Shown here: positions 1-5,191 of the stretch, in pieces
Numbering within the stretch: position 1 is the stretch's first letter
How the letters are laid out: each line of letters begins with the position of its first letter
From: Gemmatimonadota bacterium
Lineage (GTDB): Bacteria; Gemmatimonadota; Gemmatimonadetes; Gemmatimonadales; GWC2-71-9
NCBI GenBank assembly: GCA_003220985.1
Contig: QHTY01000071.1
Span: 20,404-30,585 of the forward strand
Direction of reading: 5' to 3'
Length of the DNA: 10,182 nucleotides
The notes under the pieces: model-generated
What the model was told of the DNA's origin: nothing
Databases searched by the model: none
What the model saw: only the letters and a program-made list of their open reading frames with translations
Position numbers and translations under genes: made by a program

Positions 1-349
1 TGAGCGGAGACCCGTTGACGTTCATCTCCGGCCGGTGGTCGACCCACTCCAGGGCACCCTTGTCCGCCACGCAAACGCCATTCTCATCGAGCTGACCGGA
101 CGCGATGACGTGCGCACCGAACGTTTCGTACTCGTGGCTGGCGGGAGGATTCTTGTCGGCCGTGCCCGGCGGGTAATCGATGCGGCCCCCACCGGTCATC
201 TTCAGGGGTTGACACTGAAATACAAAGAAGTGAAACCGCGGCGCGCCCATGGTCGGAGCCAGTGCTTGGCGGTTTGCCTCGCAGCTCGCGGCGATGAGTG
301 CGATCGCTCCAATCGCCGTGACGCCGGCGAGCGATCTTAGGGGCGACAT
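1..349 (-). CDS. Putative lipoprotein with post-COAP-like domain (5' part, runs off the left edge)
   Basis: The reading frame starts at the ATG at 349-347 and stays open for 116 codons to the window edge, so the C-terminus is missing. The start is supported by a strong Shine-Dalgarno AAGGAGGG 7 nt upstream. Residues 1-23 form a short basic start, a hydrophobic stretch (AIGAIALIAA) and a Cys at 23, which resembles a lipoprotein signal peptide with a slightly weak lipobox (IAASC). The mature part contains KMTGGGRIDYP, then ETFGAHV, then KGALEWVDH...MNVNG. This order (TGGG, a TFG strand, then a G.LEYxDH strand) matches what I know of the post-COAP-1 type beta domain of secreted bacterial proteins. 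That family assignment is from memory of the pattern. Two Cys residues (in FQCQP and GVCVAD) may form a disulfide. It is probably an envelope-anchored protein of unknown role. Confidence 0.72.
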   Translation of the reverse strand, partial: MSPLRSLAGVTAIGAIALIAASCEANRQALAPTMGAPRFHFFVFQCQPLKMTGGGRIDYPPGTADKNPPASHEYETFGAHVIASGQLDENGVCVADKGALEWVDHRPEMNVNGSPL

Positions 350-356
350 GACGCTT

Positions 357-364
357 CCCTCCTT
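357..364 (-). promoter_or_regulatory. Ribosome binding site of the lipoprotein gene
   Basis: Read on the minus strand the bases are AAGGAGGG, a near-perfect anti-16S match, with 7 nt before the ATG at 349. This fixes the start of the lipoprotein gene and rules out the overlapping longer frame that begins at 422 in another register. Confidence 0.75.
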
Positions 365-492
365 GAGTGTGGACTCGGCACAAAGCCGAATCCCCAGGAA
401 GGCAAGCGTTATGCCCCCTCATGCACGGATGCAGAGTCTTCCGTTACAAGGAGTTGGAAAACGTAGCGGCGCTGCCATAGCGCGCCCACGCA

Positions 493-521
493 GCAGCGTT
501 GTGGGGCCATGGCAATGCTGC
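493..521 (-). terminator. Stem-loop downstream of the small RPP-repeat gene, possible terminator
   Basis: GCAGCGTTG (493-501) pairs with CAATGCTGC (513-521) to give a 9-bp stem with one G-U pair and an 11-nt loop. It begins 21 nt after the stop codon of the minus-strand gene ending at 543, where a terminator or mRNA 3'-end stabiliser is expected. No T-tract follows in the minus direction, so it is not a classical Rho-independent terminator. The rest of the 350-542 spacer shows only a 5-bp hairpin at 375-389 in the leader of the lipoprotein gene and no convincing -35/-10 pair. Confidence 0.35.
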
Positions 522-542
522 GCCGACACGACCATCGGATCG

Positions 543-932
543 CTAATCCGTCCCGCGCTTGTGCTTTCGCAGCGCGCTCGTGGCGGTATCGATCCGGACG
601 ATGTAGGCCCGCACCGCCTCCCCAGACTCGCGGCGTGGTAAGACGAAGTGCCGATCATCGGGCTGCGCGCTCTTGAGATCGTCAACCATCAGATCGCCGC
701 CGTGCGCCTCGACCGCCGCCTCGAAGCGCTCCACGGCCGACAGCAGATCCGCCACCGCATCTGGTGCATCGGCACTGCTCACCATGATGCCGCGGCTGCG
801 CAGGCGATCGGCCACTTCGGCGACCACGCCGGCACGTTCGTCGTCCGGGTTGCGGGGCTGGCTTGGGGGGCGCGGGGGGCGCGGGGGGCGCGGGGGGCGC
901 GGGGGGCGCGGGGGGCGCCGGGCGGGGCTCAT
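543..932 (-). CDS. Conserved hypothetical protein with Arg-Pro-Pro repeat N-terminus
   Basis: This encodes 129 residues if started at the ATG at 932-930. An upstream in-frame ATG at 965 would add 11 residues (MFPIPRTGENR) but has no Shine-Dalgarno. The 932 start has only a weak AGGCGAG upstream, so the start is uncertain. The first ~25 residues are MSPAR followed by six RPP units made by a perfect 9-bp DNA repeat. The rest is an acidic, mostly helical domain (EVADRLRSRGIMVSS, then DAVADLLSAVERFEAAVEAHGGD) followed by MVDDLKSAQPDD and HFVLPRRESGEAVRAYIVRID. The VDD..s.QPDD..FVLP.R core looks like a conserved small protein of unknown function that I associate with Gemmatimonadota and relatives, and I cannot name a family. 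The six Pro-Pro pairs near the start imply a need for elongation factor P. It is transcribed divergently from the HPt gene. Confidence 0.72.
   Translation of the reverse strand: MSPARRPPRPPRPPRPPRPPRPPSQPRNPDDERAGVVAEVADRLRSRGIMVSSADAPDAVADLLSAVERFEAAVEAHGGDLMVDDLKSAQPDDRHFVLPRRESGEAVRAYIVRIDTATSALRKHKRGTD
865..918. repeat. Tandem repeat: six perfect copies of a 9-bp unit (GGGGGGCGC)
   Basis: Six uninterrupted copies of the 9-mer lie head to tail (54 bp). The unit is three codons long, so copy-number changes keep the minus-strand gene in frame and add or remove one Arg-Pro-Pro. On the plus strand each copy carries a run of six G, so the tract could form a G-quadruplex in the strand that is template for the minus-strand gene. 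Confidence 0.95.
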
Positions 933-1028
933 GCGATTCTCGCCTGTTCGGGGAATGGGGAACATGGACTTGCATGCGGCGCGACGGTAGGGAGCCGGCG
1001 GTACGGAAATTTATTACCTTGGGGGCCG
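933..1028. promoter_or_regulatory. Divergent intergenic region between the RPP-repeat gene and the HPt gene
   Basis: This 96-nt spacer separates two divergent genes and must hold at least one promoter. Its only AT-rich island is at about 1005-1018 (AAATTTATTACC). It could supply a -10 element in either direction, for example TAATAA on the minus strand, but no convincing -35 lies 16-18 bp away in either direction. The exact promoter positions cannot be called. Confidence 0.3.
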
Positions 1029-1448
1029 ATGACGACGCCTTCGCCCACCCCCCTGGGCATGTCGGATTTCTTCGCGCTCGAAGCGGGCGAATACCTCGAC
1101 CGCCTCGACGCCCTGCTGCAGGCAGCGGCGCCGCCGGCCGCCGATGAGCTGGTGCGCCTGGCGCGCGCGCTGCGCGGCAGCGCCCTGATGGCAAATCAGC
1201 AACCGATCGCCCGCGCGGCCGGTGGCTTCGAAGCGCTCGCGCGTGGCGTCCGCGAGGGACGGCGGCCGTGGGATCCTGCGACCAAGCAAATCGCCACGCG
1301 CGCCGTCGATGATCTCAAGATCTTCGTCCGCAAGGCGGCCACGTGGAACGAGGCGGACACGGCGAAGGCCGAGGCGTTGGCCAGCCAGCTCGAGCAATGG
1401 GGCGGCCGACCGTCGGCACAGGTCCGCGCGGCGGAGGCGCTGGGGTGA
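1029..1448 (+). CDS. HPt-like protein, N-terminal part (frame broken at 1443-1448)
   Basis: This encodes 139 residues from the ATG at 1029, with only a G-rich stretch (GGGGG) as ribosome site. A second ATG at 1059 (MSDFFALEAGEYL) is possible. Residues 11-70 follow the helix pattern of an HPt phosphotransfer domain of the CheA/ChpA type: FF.LEAGEYLDRLDALL, then VRLARALRGSALM, then a helix ending in FEAL. In active HPt domains the second helix reads AHTLKGSA. Here it is ARALRGSA, with Arg46 in place of the phospho-accepting His, so this module should not be phosphorylated. A second helical pair follows (TRAVDDLKIFVRKA). The frame stops at TGA 1446-1448, but clearly related coding sequence continues at once in the +1 frame. 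This is therefore best seen as the first quarter of a protein of about 554 residues. Confidence 0.72.
   Translation: MTTPSPTPLGMSDFFALEAGEYLDRLDALLQAAAPPAADELVRLARALRGSALMANQQPIARAAGGFEALARGVREGRRPWDPATKQIATRAVDDLKIFVRKAATWNEADTAKAEALASQLEQWGGRPSAQVRAAEALG
1433..1448 (+). other. Frameshift site joining the two halves of the HPt gene
   Basis: Codons in the first frame are GCG GAG GCG CTG GGG TGA. Removing one G from the run of four at 1442-1445 gives ...AEALGEGAAIASALDRAGRAL..., an uninterrupted helical protein continuing to 2694. In the downstream frame there is no ATG, GTG or TTG between 1444 and the ATG at 1507, and that ATG has no Shine-Dalgarno. Coding character nevertheless begins at about 1447. 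This is either a one-base insertion (mutation or sequencing error) or a +1 recoding site. The arrangement GGAGG, 5 nt, GGG, TGA, A resembles the layout of the prfB recoding site. Confidence 0.6.
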
Positions 1449-1506
1449 AGGCGCGGCCATTGCGAGCGCGCTCGATCGCGCCGGCCGCGCGCTCCGCACC
1501 AATCCG

Positions 1507-2694
1507 ATGGCGCACGATCCGCTGCAGCATGTGCTGAAGGCGCTCCAACCGCTGCGCGGGCTCGCGGCGCTGAACGACCTGCCGCCGCTGCCCGATCTCC
1601 TCGAGGGTATCGAGCAAACGGTCGGCGAGGTGAGCCGCGCGAGCGGGGCGCCGCCGGCGGGGATCGGCGATACGATCGCGGAGCTGTTTCAGATGGCGGC
1701 GACGTCGATCGCGCACGCGGCGCGCGAGGTCGCCGAGCGCGGCCGGCCCGATCCCGAGAGTGCGGAGTTCCGGAGATTCGCCGCGCTGCTCGTGCGGTTC
1801 ATGCAGAGCGAGCCCGACATCGTCCCGATCGAGAACGTCGCAACCATCGTGCGGCGCGGCACACCGCCCGCGGGAGAGAGTGCACGTCCGGCCACGCTCG
1901 GACGGCTGGAGCTGGTGAGCCACGGCGAGCATTTGCGCCAGGCCGCGGACTCGCTCGAACGCGCGCCCAGCGCGACCCAGCGGGAGCTGCGCGCGCATAC
2001 GCTCGCCGGCACATTCCGCGCGCTGGGCTCGGCGGGGGAAGGTGCCGTGGCGGAGCGCGTCGCTGAATTCGCGCAGGCAGCGCGCGACGCGGTCACGAGC
2101 GGCCTCGCCGTCAATCAGCCGACGCTGTTCGCGGCGGAGCTGCGCAGTGCCGGGGAAATCCTCTCGGCCTCGAGCGGCGGTGACGAGACCGCGACCGCTG
2201 CCGCGCTCGCGGCCGTAACGCTCGCCGTCCGGCGACTGGGCGGGGCGGCGGGGGCGGAGCCGGTGCGCCCCGCGCCGGCTCCCGGACCTCCCAGGGCCCC
2301 CGTGCCGCCACCACCACCGACCACTCCTGCGGATCGCGCGCCACCCCGCGTGTCTGGAGCAACACGCGCGCCGAGTCTGCAGGCGCGGCAGCCGCTGATT
2401 GGTGCGGAGTCGGCGACCGACATTGTGGGGACCTGGACGCGTTATCAGCAACTGGTCGCGGCCGGGGTCGGACCGGCGTCGCTGGAAGAGTTGATAGCCG
2501 GAACCATAGTCCATCGGCCCCGGGGGAACGGTAGCGACCCCGTCGACATCCGCACCCTGCTCTACAAAGGCGCTCGCGCCCGCGAGCGTGTTCAGGAGCT
2601 GCGTGAAGCCGCTAAGCGTGCCAGCGGCGACGCGCTCCGCGCGATCATCGACGAAGTCTGCGATCTCGTTGTCCTCGCCATCGAGCCCGAGTAG
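1507..2694 (+). CDS. HPt-domain protein, C-terminal part of the same frameshifted gene
   Basis: This is 395 residues from ATG 1507, though coding sequence is visible upstream to the frameshift at 1443-1448. The first ATG has no ribosome site, so independent translation is doubtful. Residues 1-45 form another HPt-like helix pair (HVLKALQPLRGLAALNDL), with Gln at the place of the active His. Residues 135-200 form a third module containing AHTLAGTFRALG, where His164 is kept but the usual Lys two positions later is Ala. A Pro-rich linker lies at about 250-285 (residues like PAPAPGPPRAP and PPPPPTTP). After it comes a C-terminal helical domain ending REAAKRAS...DEVCDLVVLAIEPE. I see no histidine kinase ATPase, CheW or receiver domain. 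The closest architectural analogues are the multi-HPt N-terminus of ChpA/PilL and the degenerate FimL protein. A role as a signalling adaptor or phosphate sink is inferred only. Confidence 0.72.
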   Translation: MAHDPLQHVLKALQPLRGLAALNDLPPLPDLLEGIEQTVGEVSRASGAPPAGIGDTIAELFQMAATSIAHAAREVAERGRPDPESAEFRRFAALLVRFMQSEPDIVPIENVATIVRRGTPPAGESARPATLGRLELVSHGEHLRQAADSLERAPSATQRELRAHTLAGTFRALGSAGEGAVAERVAEFAQAARDAVTSGLAVNQPTLFAAELRSAGEILSASSGGDETATAAALAAVTLAVRRLGGAAGAEPVRPAPAPGPPRAPVPPPPPTTPADRAPPRVSGATRAPSLQARQPLIGAESATDIVGTWTRYQQLVAAGVGPASLEELIAGTIVHRPRGNGSDPVDIRTLLYKGARARERVQELREAAKRASGDALRAIIDEVCDLVVLAIEPE

Positions 2695-3724
2695 ACCACA
2701 CAGCTGGCGCAGAGGGTGGGCCTGGTTGATCGGGCTTGCCTTCAGTGCGGCCTTGTTGGTGTGGGTGCTTTATCGGATCGATCCACGGAAGGTGTGGATG
2801 TCTGCGCAGCACGCCAATGGGTGGCTGCTCCTCCTGACGGTGGCCCTCGCAACATTGACGTTTCCGGTGCGCACGATTCGCTGGCGGCTGATCCTGCGCG
2901 ATGCCAACGGCGAGCGGTTCCGGTTCACGCCACTCTGGTACGCCACGGCGATCGGGTTCATGGCAAACAACCTCCTGCCCGCGCGGGCGGGCGAAGTCGC
3001 GCGCGCGTACGTCGCCTCCGGCCAGCTGCCGGTGCGCTTCACCACCGCGCTGGGTTCGATCGCCGTGGAGCGCGTGTTCGACGCGCTCGTCATGCTGGGG
3101 TTGATGGCGGTCGCGATCGCGGCCCCGTCGTTCCCGGCGCACGCGCAAGTCGGTGGGCGCTCAGTCTCGACGATTGCCGCGTCAACCGCGGTGCTGTTCG
3201 GCGCGTTCCTCGTGATCGCACTCCTCATCGCGAATCGTCCGGCTCCCTGGCTCGTGCTGGTCGACCGCGTCACACGGCGCGTGCTGCCGGTGCGCGCCGC
3301 GGACCGCCTGGTGCGCGCCGCGGATGGAGTCGTCGAAGGGCTCGCGGTGCTGAAGAGCCCGGCGCGATTCGCGGGCGTAGTGTTCTGGTCCCTCGTGCAG
3401 TGGATCATCAACGCGGCGGCGTTTGCAATCTGTTTTCGCGCCTTCGGGCTCGCCGTCCCGCCCGAGGCCGCACTGCTGCTGCAAGGCATCATCGGCTTCG
3501 GCGTCGCCATTCCCTCGACGCCCAGTTTCCTCGGCGTCTTCGAAGCCGCGACGCTCGTGACGCTGCAACTGTACGGCGTGGACTCGAATCTCGCCGTGAG
3601 CTACGCGCTGACCTATCATGTGACGACATTCCTGCCGATCACCCTACTGGGGTTGTGGTCGCTCTCGCGCCTGCATATCCGGCTGCGCGAGCTCAGCAGG
3701 GCCGCCAAAGAGGGAACGGCGTGA
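2669..3724 (+). CDS. Flippase-like integral membrane protein (UPF0104 / LPG synthase membrane-domain family)
   Basis: This encodes about 351 residues with roughly eight hydrophobic membrane segments, among them IGLAFSAALLVWVLY near the start, WLLLLTVALATLTF, VMLGLMAVAIAA, VLFGAFLVIALLIA, FWSLVQWIINAAAFAI and TTFLPITLLGLW. Family hallmarks are present: NNLLPARAGEVARAY (residues 100-114), ERVFDAL (134-140) and PSTPSFLGVFEAATL (282-296, with Ser where Gly is usual). The protein corresponds to the membrane half of MprF-type proteins without the soluble aminoacyl-transferase domain. Relatives are thought to move lipids or lipid-linked molecules across the membrane, and the substrate here is unknown. 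The start is uncertain. TTG 2669 keeps the basic WRRG segment before the first helix and overlaps the HPt gene by 26 nt, while TTG 2726 has a better ribosome site (GAGGG, 9 nt spacer) but starts inside the helix. The 3' end overlaps ispE by 4 nt. Confidence 0.85.
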   Translation: MSSPSSPSRPHSWRRGWAWLIGLAFSAALLVWVLYRIDPRKVWMSAQHANGWLLLLTVALATLTFPVRTIRWRLILRDANGERFRFTPLWYATAIGFMANNLLPARAGEVARAYVASGQLPVRFTTALGSIAVERVFDALVMLGLMAVAIAAPSFPAHAQVGGRSVSTIAASTAVLFGAFLVIALLIANRPAPWLVLVDRVTRRVLPVRAADRLVRAADGVVEGLAVLKSPARFAGVVFWSLVQWIINAAAFAICFRAFGLAVPPEAALLLQGIIGFGVAIPSTPSFLGVFEAATLVTLQLYGVDSNLAVSYALTYHVTTFLPITLLGLWSLSRLHIRLRELSRAAKEGTA

Positions 3725-4620
3725 GCAGCGCGGTGCGGATCGCGGCACACGCCAAGGTCAACCTCTTTCTCCGGATCCTGGCGCGCGAGACCTCCGGCTT
3801 CCATCAGATCGAAACCGCTTTCGCGCTGCTGGACCTCGCGGATGAGCTCGTCGTGCGGCGGATCGAGTCCGGCGTGACGCTCGAGATCGACGGACCCGAC
3901 CTCGGTCCGAGCGAGGACAATCTCGCGGTGCGCGCCGCGCGGGCGGTGCTCGAGGCGACGGGCAACCGCTTCGGCGTCGCCGTGAAGCTCACGAAGCGCA
4001 TTCCGGTGCGCGCCGGGCTGGGGGGCGGCTCGAGCGATGCCGCCGCCGCGTTGCACGCCGTGAACGCGCTCGCCGGACACGCGGTGCCGCGGCAGGAGCT
4101 GCTGCACTTTGCCACGCGACTCGGCGCGGATGTGGCGTTCTTCACCGCCGGCGCGCCGCTGGCGCTGGCGTGGGGCCGCGGCGAGCGCCACTTCCGCGTC
4201 CCTGCCCCGCCATCGTGTCCGGCGCTGATTGCGGTTCCCCCGCCGGCGATGCAGGTGGCGACGCCGGATGCCTATGCCTGGTGGGACGAGCAGAATCGCA
4301 CGCCGGCGTCACGCGGGCCAGTCACGCTCGATGCGGACGCGCTGAGCACCTGGGGCAGCATCGGACGTCTTGGCGGCAACGACTTCGAGCCGGTGGTCTT
4401 CGCAAAGTACCCGGAGCTGCGCGCGCTATATGAGCGCCTGGCCGAGACGGGGCCGATCTGGGTGCGCCTGTGCGGATCAGGAAGCGCGGTGGCCGCGGTC
4501 TATAAGAAGGAAAGCGAGCGTGACGACGCCAAGCAGCGGCTGGGAACGACACGGCAAGAGTTGATCGCAACGGCGACGCGAGCAACGCCACCATCGCCAC
4601 CCGAGACGATCAGCTCATAG
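3721..4620 (+). CDS. ispE: 4-diphosphocytidyl-2-C-methyl-D-erythritol kinase
   Basis: This protein of 299 residues phosphorylates the 2-hydroxyl of CDP-methylerythritol with ATP, in the MEP (non-mevalonate) route to isoprenoids in the cytosol. It is a GHMP-fold kinase. The first motif is AKVNLFLRI (residues 11-19, Lys12 catalytic), followed by GFHQIETAF. The glycine-rich ATP loop is AGLGGGSSDAAAAL (98-111). The catalytic Asp lies in GADVAFF (Asp137, with Ala where most have Pro). NDFEP (220-224) and CGSGSAVAAV (251-260) complete the family pattern. The length is normal. The GTG start overlaps the stop of the flippase-like gene (GTGA) and has a ribosome site GAGGG 6 nt upstream, so translation is probably coupled. 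The last ~25 residues are a poorly conserved Thr/Pro-rich tail. The stop overlaps the end of the convergent merR gene by 6 nt. Confidence 0.96.
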   Translation: MSSAVRIAAHAKVNLFLRILARETSGFHQIETAFALLDLADELVVRRIESGVTLEIDGPDLGPSEDNLAVRAARAVLEATGNRFGVAVKLTKRIPVRAGLGGGSSDAAAALHAVNALAGHAVPRQELLHFATRLGADVAFFTAGAPLALAWGRGERHFRVPAPPSCPALIAVPPPAMQVATPDAYAWWDEQNRTPASRGPVTLDADALSTWGSIGRLGGNDFEPVVFAKYPELRALYERLAETGPIWVRLCGSGSAVAAVYKKESERDDAKQRLGTTRQELIATATRATPPSPPETISS

Positions 4621-5058
4621 CTTGTGGCGCCGTCCGAAGCGAAACGGTGGCGGAGAGGCGCCATCGGGCAAGTGCGCGAGTTTGTCGTAGCCGCCGGAGC
4701 GGGCGCCCGCAACGTCGCGCAGCACATCGACCAGCCGCGCGCGGCAGCTCTCGAGGCTTGCGATCTGTTCCTCCAAAAACCCCAGGCGCTCGCGCAGAAT
4801 CTCCACGAGGCGCGTCGACGCGACGGGGCGATCGGCGTCGCCGAGAAAGATGATTTCCTTGATGTCACCGATCGTGAGGCCACAGTTTTGGAGCCGCCGC
4901 ACGAGCCGGATCCGGTCCAACGTGCTCACGTCATAGATGCGTTGGCGGCTCTGCGTTCGTCCGGGTTTAGCCAACAGACCTGATCGCTCGTAGAACCGGA
5001 TCGCGTCGCGTGTCACGCCACTGCGTGATGCGACGTCACCAATTCGTAAACGTTCCAT
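4615..5058 (-). CDS. MerR family transcriptional regulator
   Basis: This 147-residue protein has a winged helix-turn-helix at 4-72 (LRIGDVASRSGVTRDAIRFYERSGLL, then RIYDVSTLDRIRLVRRLQNCGLTIGDIKEII). A long dimerising coiled coil follows at about 79-117, then a short basic C-terminus (RFGRRHKL). MerR proteins bind as dimers in over-long promoter spacers and activate by twisting the DNA. Only two Cys are present: Cys59 in the DNA-binding part and Cys105 in the coiled coil. The paired Cys loop of CueR/ZntR and the four-Cys iron-sulfur site of SoxR are both absent, so the ligand cannot be predicted and a metal sensor is not supported. There is no Shine-Dalgarno before the ATG, and the predicted promoter would give a nearly leaderless mRNA. 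It diverges from the peptidase operon, which it might control, but autoregulation alone is equally possible. Confidence 0.92.
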   Translation of the reverse strand: MERLRIGDVASRSGVTRDAIRFYERSGLLAKPGRTQSRQRIYDVSTLDRIRLVRRLQNCGLTIGDIKEIIFLGDADRPVASTRLVEILRERLGFLEEQIASLESCRARLVDVLRDVAGARSGGYDKLAHLPDGASPPPFRFGRRHKL

Positions 5059-5066
5059 GCACGTGA

Positions 5067-5097
5067 ATCCTACACTTCGCCGACTGACCAGCATCAA
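5067..5097 (-). promoter_or_regulatory. Candidate merR promoter with 19-bp spacer
   Basis: On the minus strand TTGATG (5097-5092) and TAGGAT (5072-5067) are separated by 19 bp, the over-long spacing typical of MerR-controlled promoters. Transcription would begin near 5060, only 2-3 nt before the ATG. I find no clear dyad in the spacer, so the operator claim rests on spacing alone. Confidence 0.4.
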
Positions 5098-5131
5098 CCA
5101 ATTATCGGAATTAGTTCCAAAGGACGAGCTT

Positions 5132-5160
5132 TTGACGAGCCACGCCTGACGCGATAGCAT
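5132..5160 (+). promoter_or_regulatory. Sigma70-type promoter of the peptidase operon
   Basis: TTGACG (5132-5137, five of six consensus bases) is followed after 17 bp by TAGCAT (5155-5160, four of six). This places the transcription start near 5167, about 25 nt before the ATG of the M13 peptidase, with a GGGAG ribosome site at 5178-5182 inside the short leader. The spacer is of normal length, so this promoter is not of the usual MerR-activated type. Confidence 0.55.
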
Positions 5161-5191
5161 TGGCCTTCCCTTTCCTCGGGAGACCAACCTG

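Noticed and set aside
84..422. A 112-codon minus-strand frame overlapping the lipoprotein gene
   Set aside because: It is in a different register from the lipoprotein, which has a strong ribosome site, a signal peptide and domain-like sequence. This frame has neither a ribosome site nor a pattern.
865..918. CRISPR array
   Set aside because: The repeat is only 9 bp, has no spacers and lies inside a coding frame.
1315..2514. A 399-codon minus-strand open frame opposite the HPt gene
   Set aside because: Arg-rich low-complexity translation with no recognisable motif. The plus strand carries HPt-like helices and a normal composition.
2716..3720. Upstream in-frame extension of ispE over the flippase-like gene
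   Set aside because: The extension is Arg/Ala-rich shadow sequence, while the overlapping frame encodes membrane helices with family motifs. The IspE family N-terminus begins at the GTG at 3721.
4615..5058. Metal-sensing MerR (CueR/ZntR or SoxR type)
   Set aside because: Only Cys59 and Cys105 are present. The paired C-terminal Cys loop and the four-Cys cluster are missing.
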